Source of the DNA: Gongronella butleri
Taxonomy: Eukaryota > Mucoromycota > Mucoromycetes > Mucorales > Cunninghamellaceae
DNA length: 64,000 nucleotides
Assembly (NCBI GenBank): GCA_025201375.1
Contig: JAIWZP010000016.1
Coordinates: 186,001 to 250,000, forward strand
Direction: 5' to 3'
Position 1 is the first letter of the stretch. Each line of letters begins with the position of its first letter. A program made the position numbers and the translations under genes. This document shows positions 11,552-25,020 of the stretch, piece after piece. The notes under the pieces were generated by a model that saw nothing but the letters and a program-made list of their open reading frames with translations, made no database searches and was not told the origin of the DNA.

Positions 11552-12981
11552 ATGGACACCTCTCTATCTGACAGCAAGGACAAGGACACTTCCTTTAAAA
11601 GTTGGTGGAAAAAGAAGACACACGGCCAAAAGCCCAACAGCAAACAAGGTGAAGCTTTTTTTTTTTTTTTTCTACAGAGATGGAAGCACTGTTGCTGATG
11701 ACCTTGTTTGAAATAGAAGGACAGATATTTGGAGTGCCATTGGCAGAAAGTGTCAGCGCCGCGGGTGCGGCGATTGCTTATGCCAATGACAATGTACAAT
11801 ATATGGGCTCGATCCCACTGCTTATAGCCAAGTGTGGCAATTATCTCAAGGAAGAAGGTGAGTTTTGTCACTCTCACCCCTCTCGCCCCACCTCCACCCC
11901 TCCTTTTTTTTATTTCTCAATGCCATTATTTTTTTTTCTTGATCGATAGCGCTTTACACCGAAGGCATCTTTCGATTGAGCGGCAGGTAAAAAAAAAAAA
12001 AAAAGCACGACTCGACAACCAAAGAGCAAAAGAAACAGAGGGATTGACCATTGGCGTCTCTAGTGCGAAACGCATTGGCGAGCTGCAGCAGATTTTTAAC
12101 ACGGGGCCCGATTATGGACGCCAACTGGATTGGAAGGGCTACTCTGTTCACGACGCGGCCAACATCATGCGCCGCTATCTCAACTATCTTCCCGAGCCTG
12201 TCATCGTACCGGATATGTGCCAGGCTTTCCAAGACGTGATCAGTAAGCAGCGCCACGTTTTTCATTGTTTTTGAGCGCGTCTCATTTTTTTTTTTTTTTT
12301 TTTGTAGATATGCCCATTAGCGAGGACGAAAAAGTGGCGGCGTTTCAGCAATTGATCGAGAAGATGCCGCAATTGCACCAGTATTTGCTCTTTTATCTTT
12401 TGGATCTTTTGTATTTGTTCAGCTCTTTTAGTCACACGACGCGCATGGACACGTTCAACCTTGCGTCTGTGTTCACGCCGGGGATCCTGATGGATCCCGA
12501 GTGTTCGCTGGATCCTGCGCATTACAAGACGTCGCAAAAGGTGGTGCAATTCCTCATTGAGCACCAATTGTGCCTGGAGATGCCTCGGTCGTCGCTGTTC
12601 AGGCCACCTCCATCGACGCCACCAACACCTGCGATTGGCAACGACGACAATGGCCATGGCGTCGAGGCGCTGCCACCAATGCCATCGTCATCGTCACCAC
12701 CAAGGCCATCGTCGCCATCGCCGATGGCTAAAGAAAATGTGATGACAGGCAGAATTGACAGCCCAACACCCCAAAAAAATGAGGAGGCGCCAGGATTGCT
12801 GATCCACGCATCGTCCAACACGTCCATTTCGTCGCCCTCCACGCCGCAAGCATACCCCGACAAGGCTGAGCACCTGCTGCACCGCTCTCGAACGCTGCCG
12901 GTCAAGCGATCCAAATATGGTAGCAACGATCCGCTCCAGGTCGTCCAATTCAACAAGCATCTCGTCGACAACTCATCGTGA
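11552..12981 (+). CDS. RhoGAP-domain protein, Sac7/Bag7-like
   Basis: A GTPase-activating protein for Rho-family GTPases, expected to influence actin and cell-wall signalling. Exons 11552-11648, 11678-11857, 11950-11986, 12064-12242 and 12308-12981 are in phase and give 388 residues. The GAP domain begins with IFGVPLAESV at about residue 45. It has the arginine finger in EGIFRLSGSAKRI (Arg about 101), then VHDAANIMRRYLNYLPEPV and DTFNLASVFTPGI, and ends near residue 235. The IFGVPL.ESV entry and the missing extra domains resemble yeast Sac7. The last about 150 residues are Pro/Ser-rich, with a run of Ser-Pro dipeptides that could be kinase targets. The next gene downstream, in the same orientation, is a RasGAP. 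Which Rho protein it serves is not visible. Confidence 0.88.
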
Positions 12982-13672
12982 TCCCTCTCTCTTTTTTTCT
13001 TCTTCCGATTCACACCTCTCCTTTTTATTGCTACCCCCCTCCCATTGTTAATCATAAAGAACGCGTCCAAAAAGCATCATTCTCACCTGGCGCGCCCCAT
13101 TACTTTTTTTTTTTTTATTTTTTTGTTCTTTTGGCTGTCAACTCGGCCCATTTAATTTGTGAGAGGGTGACACAAGAGGGAATGGGCGGGTGATGATGGT
13201 GCCCATTGTCTCCATCCCAGGTCAAAGCATGCGTGGGAAGGCCTAATTTTGTGCTGCTGACCCACTGCTCTGTTTCTTTCGTCTTCTCGCATTTTTGTCT
13301 CCTATTTTAAAAATAAAGTTGTCACCTCTTTTTCCTGCTTTTGCGAGTGCGGCGCGCAAGGGATGGAGGGATGAAACAGCCAGGCGGGGCAACGAATTTG
13401 AGATCCGCTCCACACAAAATAATAAAAATCGATGGGCAATTGCCTTGTTTTTTTTCTTGCCTTTTCTCACTTGCTTTTCGGACCCCCCCTTTTTTTTTCT
13501 TGTTTCTTTTCTTTCTTTTGTTCTTCTTCCCCATTCCACTTCCTTATCGCCTCCCCCTCCTTTTCTTCCTCCCTCTCTTCCTCTCTCTTTCTCTTTGTCA
13601 TTTTTGTTTTCTTTTTTTAATTTTTTTTGTAATTTGTGTCATTTTTGTGGTTGCCCAGCTTCTTGATTGACG
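12982..13672. other. RhoGAP 3' region and pyrimidine-rich leader of the next gene
   Basis: No ORF with family features. From about 13440 to 13660 the plus strand is almost pure C/T with long T runs, typical of fungal promoters and 5' leaders, and ends 13 bases before the RasGAP start. Confidence 0.5.
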
Positions 13673-16600
13673 ATGCGCTCCAACACAAAGCTAATACTCA
13701 GTCTTATCAACCGTGTCGCTGTGCGAGTAAGTGGAATCTGTGCCTTGTTGAGGACGATCTGGCTAAAGTTTTTGTGTTTTTTTTTCCAGCTCCCTATCAA
13801 TAGTGGAAGACAAATGGAAAGCTTGGAGCACGATCCTATTGTTCAACAAACAGGTAAGAAAAAAAAAAGTCTTGCCCCAGTTTGACATTACAAAGTTACT
13901 TTTCGTACAAGGTGGCACAAACCATGTTTAATCGTCATTTTATCTTTTAAACAGTGGCGGCCATCATTGAATTGTCATCCTATAAGTTGTCCACTATCGC
14001 CAATGCCCTGGGATCCGTCTTGGAGAGCGTGTCAAAGGTAAGAAGAAGAAGAAGAAGAAGAAAAAAGGGGGGGTGAAAGATCAAGAACGCGAGAAAAGCA
14101 GCTCCAATGCCCATTGTTTTTTCTTACATAGCATTATCAAACATCGAGCAGCGACCAGCTGATTCCCTTGGATGCGTTACAGTCACAACTGTTCATTCTG
14201 CGGCTGCTATCAGCGTGTATGCAGCACCATTGGAAGACGTATCGCGAGACGACGAGCGCCATTGGGCACAAAAACGAGGAAACGGAGGCGGCGGCAGCGG
14301 CCACAGGCGTGATGGCGGGCGAATCATCGCCGCGTGATAGTGTGGACGATAGTGTCAGGAATGTATCGGCGTACATCCCACCTTTGGATGACGCGCTCGC
14401 GTCGTTTATCCTCGTGCTCATGAATCGCTTCCTCAATCAAATGCATTTGATCGAGGAGGCCATGGACGACGCCACCGATACCCCGCTCACTCTCGACACC
14501 GCCACCATGGATGCCATCGTTGATATTTATAAGGTTGCCGGCCGCGTCCTTTACTATGTCAGCGCAAGCAATTGGAGCATGTATTACGCGAAAATCAAGT
14601 CCGCCGTCCAAATGTTGGGTTCGGTCCATGATGGCGCCACCGCCAATCCACCAGACATCCGCATGCTCGAGTGCTGCTGCCTCACGCGCCACCGTTTACA
14701 CACTGTCCTCACCGGTACTACACACACAGCAAAAAAAAAAAAAAGAGGGGAAAAGGGACGTAAAAAAGGGGGAAAAGGGAAAAAAAGGGAAATGGGGGCA
14801 AAGAGGGAAGAAAAAAGAACAAATTGGAACAATTGAGAAAGAAAAAAGAGGGGAGGGGGGAAGCAAAAAGCAAGAATACTAAAGTCGTCTCCTTTTGTTA
14901 GAATTGAGCTCGTATTACCTGCACATGAAGCGCGAGGGCAAATTGTTGTATTCCAAGATGATCCGACGCGCGATTTGGCGGTGGATTGAGACGTTCCCTG
15001 GCGAATTTGAGCAAGTGTGCACCAGCAGCAGCAGGCTGCTCAATGGCTCCGAGATCCTCTTTGACATGTGCAGCTCGTCGGCCGACAATGCCAAAAAGAG
15101 GGCCACCATGTGGCCGCTGCAGACCATTCTTCTCGCCCTTTCACCAGATCTGCTCCTGCAAGCCTTTCTCGATAATGCATCGAGCCAGAATCGACGCGTA
15201 AGTACCCATTGGGCCCAGTTGAACGGCGTGATGCTTACATGTTTTTTTTTTATTTTTTATTTTTTATTTTTTCTCTCCTTTTTTTTTTCTTTTTTTCTGC
15301 CTTTTTGGCTAGACGGCATTCTTGGGCACGCTGCGCAAATCGCTAAAGACGGCGCGGCACGCGGATGTTGCGGCTGTCTGTTATGTGGATCTTTGCAAGG
15401 CGGCGACGTTCATCCGCGCCAACGACGACTCGGTGCTGCATCATATTGCGTCGGATATTGATGGCGACTTGCGCGAAAAGATTTGGTCCAGCCATGCCGA
15501 GTCTATGCCGCCCTCGTCGGCTCCGCCCATCGACCTACTGACGCTCACGACCGATTATTTGCTGACGCGTCTGAAATTGGATACGCAGGGCACGCTCAAC
15601 ACACTTGTGCAGTCGTGTGTCGAGGAGACAACGCCCATTCGGTTCAAGTTGGCCCTTGTCAAGGCGTGCCTGATCATTGCCGAAGAGGAAAACCGATTGC
15701 CCTGGAATCCCGCTCTTGAAAACATGTACGACCCACTTTGTTCCGTGCTTCGCGCCATCTTTATCCAAGCCGCCACCGCTGAATTGCACACAAACTACCC
15801 GTCGCGGCATACAAAAATGTCAAAAAACACCGAGCTCATCCAGGATATCCTCAAACTCTACAAGATGCACCCATTGCTCGCTCTACAGGTAAAAAAAAAA
15901 AAAAAAAAGTAAAAGTAATTTTTTTTTGTGAGGAATTCCGCTCACTTCCGTTTTTTTTTTATTTCCAACAGGGCAACGACGCGATGGAACACAATGGCAC
16001 CATGATGGTGTGGATGGCCAATTTGTTCCAGCATTACGACCCGACGATTCGCCAATACGCCATTGACGACTTGTCGAAGCTGCACAGCGTGCCCAACATT
16101 GCGCATTGGAGCCCCACAGACTCGCTCGTGCCCACTTTTTGGTCCATTTCGTCTCAGGTCACTTTTACGCTCGCACGCCACGCTCTGGACGAGCGACAAG
16201 CCGAGGACGGTATCAAGGCATTGCTCTCGTTGCTCATCAAGCTTTTGCAATCGCGCGTTGATTTCTTGCGAAAGACCACCTCGGTACAAAAAAAAAAATC
16301 AAAAACAATCAAAAATTTTAATCCTTTTTTGCCCCGGGTGCCCTCTTTTTTATTTATTAGGCATCGATCGCGAGCACCAAGGAGCGTCTACAATCGGCGG
16401 TCGCGCTTGAAATTGCTCTGCTCGTTGCGCTTTGCTCGCCAAATCCTGACATTTGCTCGGACGCGCTTCGATGCTTGGGTTGCTTGTGTGAAGAGTCTGA
16501 ATTCATCAATGACGACGAGGATCCGCAGGTGATGGAGATCACGTACCTTGGCAATTTGCAAGTGTACTTTGAATTGACGTCGGACGACGCGTCAGTGTTT

Positions 16601-19600
16601 TTCGGACGCAAGGCGCAACAAAAACGGATTCGCAAGAATTTGCATCGAATTCGACAGCCGACGCCGGGCAATTTGGCTGCGTGGGAGGAGGTTTGGAAGC
16701 GCTGGAAGGTGCTAACCAAGGCGGTGCGCCAGATGGATGACGCGTCCGCTGCGGCCATGGTGGCGACAGGCGCGGTGACATCGTCCACGGCGCCTGGCTC
16801 CGGATCCGCACCTCCCACGATGATCAACAATGGCAGTCTCGCGTCGGGCACGGCCAGTGTCATCTCCAACAGCACCAATGCCTCGACGCTCGTGGCCAGC
16901 GACCACCCAAAAAGCCCAGCAGGCCCTGGGCCATCGCTCGCTCACGTTGCAAAGGATCGCGCACCGCAAACAGGCACTTCGACCAAGCGCATTGCCCCCA
17001 CCACCACCGCCGACCGACAAGACGAAAATCCCATTGAATGGCAGAATTACACCGGATTCCTTTGCGCACTGGGTGTGTGTGGCCTGACCGACGAAATGTT
17101 GTTCAACAACGACCCCCACCGCCTGTCCGCTGAGAATGACGCGTCCTCCGCCGTGTCGTCCTCGTCTTCGTCCATGTTCCAGCCATCGCGACACCTCAGC
17201 AGCACCGTCGCAAGCACCACCGGATCCCCCGCCGCAAGTGCAGGCGCCAATGGCACGCCCAGCGAGCCTTGGATGATGGTCAATCGCTTCATGGAGGACA
17301 TGGTCGCCCTTCTCATCTCAGATCAGGCATTTATTCGTGAAAGCGTCAAGGATGCCCTCGGCAACGATCTCTCGCCCGCATTGTACGCCATTTTGTTCCG
17401 CCACTTGACCGCGCGCACATCCGCGCTCTTTGCCGGCCACGCGTCCAACAAAAAGGAGCCACTGTGCACCATGCAAAACACCTTGTTCGTCGAACAATCG
17501 GCGTCGGTGCTGCGTCTCATTCTCGATCGCCTTGTCCATCCCCAAGAGAGTCTCATGAACATCGAATTCGGCTCCTTCTTGCTCCAATTCACCCGCTACG
17601 TCAATGCCCTGCCCTCCAATTACCAGGCATTGCGCATCAAGATCAAAATGTGCCAGCTCGTTGACACGTGCATGTCCAAAAAGGAGCAAATTGTTGTCGG
17701 CAATGAGACACGTCTGCGCAACCAATTGCTCACCACGTTCAAGACTTGGACTAGTGACGCTGGCTTCAAGGGCTTCGCGCCCACCACCACCCAGAATGAC
17801 AAGCTCCAGATGGAATTGGACCAAGCGTGCCTAAAGGCCATGGTCGGCTTGTTAAATCATCTGCCGCTCCAGACCCTCGAGCCCGTCCGCAGCACAGACA
17901 CGTTCCAGATGAAGAGCCGCCTCTTTTACGACTATTTTGAGTTTTTCCTAAAGATTCTGTCGTCCTGTCGTCAATTCGAGGTAAAATATATATGTTTATA
18001 TATATTTATTTTTTCCCGCCTCATCCTCCATTTTTTTATGATTATTGTAGCAAAATAAGCAAGGTGCCAGTGACAAGCCATCCATGGACATGCTGCCTCT
18101 GAAGAATCACACGGTCGCCGCCATGACCAATATGCTAAGCGCCAATATTGACGCCGGACTCAAGTTTTCGCTAGCCATGGGCTACCACGAGGACCCGAGC
18201 ACACGCACTGCATTTATCCAGGTCCTGACCAACATTCTCAATCAAGGTGTCGAGTTTGACACGCTCGCTGACAATGTCACCACGTCTCTTTACGACAAAC
18301 TCATCGATGTAAGCTCTTTTTAATTTTTTTTAAGAAAAACAAAACCAACTCGACGCGATGGGACTGACAAATGGGCTTGCCAATTTGTAGATGCTCGTAG
18401 GAGACATGGACATTGCATTGTCCCTGTGTGAGGTGTGCCCATCCATCGACTCATCGGGCCTTGCCGATGTGCTGCTTGCGTGCTTTGAAACGCGCCGCCG
18501 CGAACTTGTATTGATGAAAGCCATTATTGAGCGCGAAGTGGAGACCACCGAACAAGAGGCCACACTGCTGCGCGGCACCACCATGGGGATCAAGCTGATT
18601 TCCATGTTTGCAAAGACATTGTGCGTCGAATACATCCGCAAGACCATCCAGCCTGTCCTCGAGACCATCAATGGCTGGCAGCCCGAAGAAACCACCTTTG
18701 AGCTCGATCCACAAAAGATGGGCCCCGACGACGATCTCCAGCGCAACCGCAACAATGTCATTCGCACGTGCGAGCTCCTTCTTGGCGCCATTTGCTCATC
18801 TGCCTCACAGGCCCCAGCGTAAAATTAGGGATAAAAAGAAAGCAAAGGGGGGCATCGTATCTCATCTCACCACGGCTTCTTTTATAGGAAATTCCGCCAA
18901 GAATTGCACTTGATTGTGGAAGCGGTCAAAAAACGATTCCCTGAAAGCAAATATACGGCTGTTGGCGGCGTGGTGATCTTGCGCCTTTTCGGCCCTGCCA
19001 TTGTCTCGCCGGAGCACGCGAGCTTTGCAAAGTCGGCCTTGCCTCAATCGACCAACACACGCAAACTATTGCTGCAAGCGACGCGCGTTATCCAAAATTT
19101 GGCCAACAACGTGCTTTTTGGATCAAAGGAGACCCACATGATCGTGCTCAATGACTTTTTGACCAACAATATCTACCGCGTCACGAGCTTTTTGCGCGAA
19201 ATCTCGTCGCCGCCGGCGCCATCGGACACAGACGACGAAGAGCTGCCAAATACGATCTACATGGACCAAAATGGGTACATTCGCATCCACCGCTACCTTT
19301 CGGACAACATGGAGCGCATCTCGCGCGACTTGCACAGCAGACGCACGCGTACCAATCACAATGGCAGCACGCAATCGCTTCTCGAGATCAAGCGCACAAT
19401 GGACCGCATGTCCAATTTGCTTGCGCAGCTCGGCCAGCCCGCCGAAATCTCGGATCTTGGCGGCACACATTCTCGCCACCTCGTCAATTCCGCAAAGGAT
19501 CAGCAATTGCTCGAGTACATGAAGCGTTCGGCCCATCGCGACTTTTCGCCATACAGCTCCAGCAACTTTTTCTATCTCGGTGAAAAATCGCGCGCCGGCC

Positions 19601-22600
19601 ATCCCATTTTTTACCTCATTTCACGAAACGTCGACGCCGAAAACATGGACTTTGAAGTCGCCATTTGCTATATTCTTCGTGTAAGGAAAAAAAAAAAAGG
19701 GGGGGGCAAAGCGTGGCCAGAAAGCGCGACAATGTGGCCCGTGACGCGTCCCCTGACACTTTTCTCTTTCTCTCTCTTTTTTGAAGGTCATGGAGCCCTA
19801 CTTGTCGTCGCCATTTGAAATTTTGTTTGATTTGACATACTTTGATGGTGATTGCGAGATCCCCGTGCATTGGATGGCCCTCTTTTTCCAGTTGATTGGC
19901 AACTTTGTCAATGACTTTTTGGTCAACATTCATCTGCATAATCCCAATTTCTACTTCCGCTCGTACATCCGCCGCTTCCCGCGCGCCGTCCTCAACAAAC
20001 TCGTCAAAAAGGTCGTTTTCTCCGTGTCCGTGGATGATCTCTACCAATACATCCACCCATCCAGCTTGCGTCTGCCCAAATACACAGGTAAAAAAGAGAA
20101 GAAAAAAAAAGGCTACATGACGCGAATCTGGTTTTAACATTTCATTTTTTGTTATAGTCGACATTGAAGATGAGCCGTACAGCACCTTTCAAAATGTCAC
20201 GCGCCAAACACACGCCAAGTCGTCTCTGCCTGTCACTGTGAAAATCAGCAACGAACACGTCCTGATCCTTACGGTAAGCCATTGCGCACCAAATGGTGGC
20301 GCGTTGTCTCATTTTTCTATTTTTTTTATGCTTTTCAGAATCGCCCTGTGGATCTTGTGCCCAATCTCACCAGCGTGATCAAGGACTGCATTCACATTTC
20401 CAACTTGGACGACATCAAGGCACTGCCAAGCAACAAACAAGATGGATCTGGTGATTTGTCCTTCAAATATGAGCACGGCAAGGCTCCCATGGTGCTTTCC
20501 AGCTCGAAACGCGATGCCATGCTTGCTGTAAGTGGCTCAATACCCGCGTCTAGTCTGATATTCTCTTTGATTTTACTCATTTGTTCCCTTCTGGTCCCCC
20601 TTTTTTTTTTTCTTATTTCCGCAGCTGATTCGGTACAACAAGCAGAATTACGAACGCAACACGCCTGGCGGCATCCACGAGCGCCCGCTACGCCCGAGTG
20701 ATGTCCCCGGTCGTTTGCTGAGCATGGCCCTGCTGAATGTCGGCAATGAGGATCCTGGTATCCGCCTCGCTGCGTACAATTTGCTTCACGCGCTTGGCGT
20801 CACGTTCCATTTGGACATGTCGAACCAGCTGCTTAATGCATTGGATCTGTGCATCCCCGCCAACAGCACGGACTTCCTCGTCAGCATCAGCGAGCGCATC
20901 GCGTCGTCCGAACCGCAACTCACCCTCGACTTTTTGAGCGAGTGTCTCACGGGTCTCCACAAATCCAACGAGGCAATGCGTCAATTGTGCCTCGATTACG
21001 CCGCGCCATGGCTCCGCAACCTCGCCCTGTATATTCGCACCAACCAGGATGACCACAACAAGAATTTGACAAAGACAAAGGACATCATTCGCCTCTTGAT
21101 CGAGCTCACCGTCAGCTATCCCGATGTACGTGCTCAATATCTCGCCATTCTGCTTTTTGCCCTAATCCCGTTTTATCACATATTTTTTTTTAGATGTACA
21201 AACACGTGCAAGCCAAGGTGTGGAAGGTGCTTGCCAGTGTCGATGAGCTGATCAACCTGATTTTGGACTCTTTCATCCAATTCGCCGTCGAACACGGTGT
21301 TGGATCGCCTCAGGCCGAGGCCATGGCCGACACCTTTGTCACGCTGTCCAGCGTCGCCGTCCGCGGCAAGGTCATCAGCCGCTTGCGCAAGGTAAAAATA
21401 ACGAAAAAAACGAAAAATGTCGAAAAAAGGAGCAATTTTGACACGACACGACGCGATATGACGTGGATAAACCCCATGTTGACTCTTTTTTTTTTTTTTT
21501 TTAATTGCTTTTACCTAGGTGCTGCAATACACGTCACTACGCCCGTGTCGCTACTTGACGGACCATCCTGCATGGACGGAAATCAGCATTTTGCTGCGTT
21601 TTGTACTCATGCTCTCTTTCAACAACGTGGGCCCCGTCAAGCCGTACCTGCCTGAGCTCTTTCACATTGTGTCGCTGCTTGTTGGCACCGGGTCGACGAT
21701 GATGCGCGTGTCCGTGCACGAATTGGTCGTCAACATTATCCACACGCTGTGTACTGCTGTGCCTCTCGCGGACGACAATGTCCAAAAGCTCCATTTCATC
21801 CTCAATGAGGTGTGCGAGCCCAAGAACAGAATCTACTTTGGACTCACCAAGAATCACGCAAGTGCATTCACCATCACGTCCGAAACAATGACGCCACGCT
21901 CCGACGGTATGGATCTCGCATCGCTTGAGACGCTTATTCGCCTGCTCCTCGAAGCATTCTATTTTGGATCGCCATCCACAGGTAAGCTGACAATGGAAAA
22001 CATAGGAAAAAAAAAAAAAAAAAAAACTGACAAATGTATTTCTAGACATTGCCAACATGTGGCGCGCGCGTTGGATGAGCTTGATCACGAGCACGGCGTT
22101 CCAATTCAACCCTGCGATTCAGCCACGCGCATTTGTGGCGCTTGGGTGTCTGTGCACGGACGAGGTGGACGACGATCTTGTCTACCAGATTCTCGTGGCA
22201 TTGCGCGGCGCGCTTGCGATCTTTAGCGAGACGGATGCGAGCTTGATTGTCAGCATTCTCATGTGCTTGAGCAACATCATTGATCACCTGCCGTCGACGT
22301 CGCGTTACTTGCATTCGCTCTTTTGGTTGGCGCTCGCCCTTGTCCAGATGGGCCACCCACCGACATTTGGCACCGCCGTGCGTTTCCTGCAGTCGGTGCT
22401 GCGCGCGCTGGACACACACAAATTGTTCGACAACCAGTCCATGTCGCAGGTCTTGCTGCAATCGCGTGATTCGCTCTCGGACGTGTGTGCCGAGCTCGAC
22501 ACCGCGAGCGGTGTGAGTTTTGACACGCATTTCTCGTTTGCAATTGCGTCCATTCTGTTCCGCGGTCTGCAAGCCGTGCACAACGTGCCCGCTACCGGTG

Positions 22601-23361
22601 GTGCACGTATGAATGGCGCCGTCGGCACCGCCGCAAGCAATGCCGCCGACTTGGATAACGACAGGGCCACCGTCTACCAATGCTTGACCCTGTTCTTGGA
22701 AATCGAGTGCAAGCGCTGTCTCGAGCAACAATTGATCGTCGAGGCCAAATCGCTTGGCTATTTGGTGGGCCTGCTTCCGCTTGCCGCACGCAACAATGCC
22801 TTGCGCGAGCTCTTGGGTCTCGCTGGCATCAACGAAGTCGATCTGGACAACATTGACCTGGAAGTCAACAGCCTGCACCACTACCACCACCACCATTCGC
22901 CCTCGGACCCGCGTCTTGCCATGGCCGGCCAAATCAAGCTCTTTGACGCCCTCGAGATCCCAGATAACACGACCGCATTGCTTCTCGTCACGTTCCTCGT
23001 CAATTTGCTCAATGCAACCGACAATGAGGCCGAGCGCCTGTTCCTGTACCGCTTCTTGTCCGACGCATCCGTCGCCATCCCAGAGGTGTTCTCACTCGTC
23101 TACGACACATTGCTCCCAAAGATGAACCAAGTCGCCATTAGCAGCCAAAACATCGCCGTCATCGACGCCGTCAAGGGCATCCTCATGACCGCATGCTCCG
23201 AGCCTGCTTTTTATCAGCCAGCTGGACGCAAGAGCCAACAAGCCTATCTCGTCGAATTAGGATTTGCAGGGCTCGCCGATCCCTCTTTTGGCGCCGCCAA
23301 TGCCAATCCCACGAGCGCAGCCCAACTCGTCAGTGTATTATTAGAGCGCATCACCGAATAG
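13673..23361 (+). CDS. Neurofibromin/IRA-type RasGAP
   Basis: Stimulates GTP hydrolysis by Ras and so dampens Ras/cAMP signalling. Eighteen exons, all in phase: 13673-13726, 13790-13853, 13955-14037, 14132-14714, 14902-15197, 15313-15888, 15972-16283, 16361-17980, 18051-18308, 18391-18818, 18888-19680, 19787-20087, 20158-20273, 20339-20527, 20625-21125, 21194-21391, 21519-21981 and 22046-23361. The product has 2716 residues, near human NF1 (about 2800). The GAP domain spans about 1200-1530, with a probable arginine finger in TLLRGTTMGIKL (about 1343) and LRLFGPAIVSPE as the FLR-PA motif. A Sec14-like lipid-binding region (SRAGHPIFYLISRNV) starts near 1640 and a PH-like region near 1790. The rest is helical and HEAT-like, with a Ser/Thr/Ala-rich insertion near 640-780. 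An AATAAA lies near 23618. Confidence 0.93.
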
Positions 23362-24060
23362 AACATTTTTCCACACTCTTTCCCTTCCTCCCCTTTTTAT
23401 TTTTTGTTTTCTTCCCCTCTCCAATGCACACTCTTCGACTCTTTTTTTTTTTTTCCCCTCTTTTTGTCTTTTTGAATTAGATTCCCCCTCACGGTTTTCC
23501 CCCCTCACTCCTTCCACTGCTTTCTCCACTTTTTTTGCTCCACACCACTCTCTTCTCGCCTGGTCCTTTTTTTTTATCTGTTCTAGTAGCTAGTTTACTT
23601 TCTGTATTCATGGATTGAATAAAGATTTACTATAATTTGTTTTTTTATCAACGATTGATGCTCAGCGCACGCAAAAGCGATCGGTCTGGCTCGTTTTGTT
23701 GCCACCACCATGCCGCAGATGGAGCCTTGACAATATCATAGAATTCCGTGTGTTTTCGAGCCCAAAGATCGCGTTTTGCTTGTGGGGCAATTGAAAATCA
23801 TGTGCAAGAAATTGACGGAAAACGGGAAAATGGAGAATGCGCAGCATCTGATACAGTAGGTACAATGACACGACCCTCAGAGGGACTTTCGTGTGAGCTG
23901 CCAAACGGATTAAACTGTTGTCGTACATTTGGACCTGTCCAACTTTTTTTTTTTTTCCAAAATACGTATTATATCGTTTGAAAAAAAAAAATTACGCATG
24001 ATATTTCACCACCGGCTCAGCGCAGCATGCAGTAAAAGACTTGCGTTGGCTCTTCTTATG
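23362..24060. other. 3' flank of the RasGAP gene, no gene seen
   Basis: A T/C-rich 3' region with a poly-A signal-like AATAAA near 23618, then AT-rich sequence. A minus-strand ORF at 23662-23928 (88 codons) has no recognisable motif. Confidence 0.45.
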
Positions 24061-24224
24061 ATATAGAAAATCAACGTTGAATCAGATGCTGTGATTTGCC
24101 GAGAACAAAATCTAGATTCCAGAGGTTCTTGCCTGGTGCCTTGGCAAATGTTGTATGACAACAGGACCACTTCTGGATTTAAATGGTGCGAGACCACCAC
24201 CCCTGTATGATAACAAGTATTTTT

Positions 24225-24440
24225 TGATTTCCTGTAATCGATTGGATCGTTGTGCAGATGAATACCAAATTTCGTTATTTTCACAACTTCTGGCTCTTGA
24301 AATAATTTACTGATCATGTTGAAACTGATGCTGTTCGCGTCGAAAGTGACGCATCCAGGCGACACTTTCTGTTTGTTTGCACGCCCAATGAACGACAGTT
24401 ACATGCTTGCAAAATCCAATCAAACTTCATTTGAAAATGG
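24225..24440. repeat. Dispersed repeat family A, diverged fragment
   Basis: Contains TCGTTGTGCAGATGAAT, TATTTTCACAA, GTTTGTTTGCACGCCCAATG and TGCTTGCAAAATCCAATCAA in the same order as in the copy at 61390-61580. It is more diverged than the others and its ends are unclear. Confidence 0.55.
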
Positions 24441-24739
24441 TTCAACTCGTTTTTCTCGAGTATGATAGCATGCGTCAGTTTCTGCCTACTGAGATCGAAG
24501 CATGGACAGATCAAAACACTTTACGTATTTGTGTGCAGATGTCCAAACAGATGAAAATCGTGATTTTGTGCATTTTTCGGGCAATTGCTGAGATACTGAA
24601 TGGTTTTTTTGTTTTTTTACGCTTGCGGAAGCTCATATTATTGTGAATATGGACAGGCAGGCAGAGCCGACCCAGTATTATCATGTCTGCCAATACGATA
24701 ACTAACATCGAAAATGTGAGTTTTCAGAGTCTTATCACA

Positions 24740-25020
24740 CCAACTCGCCGAGATCTTAATGCACTGTCTCCAAAACGCAAGCGCTTTTACCGTCTTTGAT
24801 CACAGATTCATTTGAGGTGACTTGCGCGTCGATACGTTGGGCTGATCTCACGTACGCTACAAAAATGGACAAACACTTACCCCCTTTTTGTTGGGCATGT
24901 CCTCCGGATCTTGTTCATCGAGCCCTATGTTTGAGCTACAGGATGCTGAACACAAAAAACCGGCGATATCAAGTATTTTCCCGAATCGGATCCTTCAGTC
25001 CTGAGAAAATGCACTTTTCA
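24740..25020. repeat. Partial unit preceding the ~500-bp tandem array
   Basis: It holds weakened versions of array words (GCGCTTTTACCG, GATTCATTTGAGGTGACT, then TTTTCCCGAATCGGATC and GAGAAAATGCACTTTTCA) in the array order, but shortened. It looks like a truncated or older unit at the array edge. Confidence 0.55.

Noticed and set aside
22042..22932. 296-codon minus-strand ORF opposite the RasGAP last exon
   Set aside because: Arg/Gln-rich shadow of a strongly supported coding exon.
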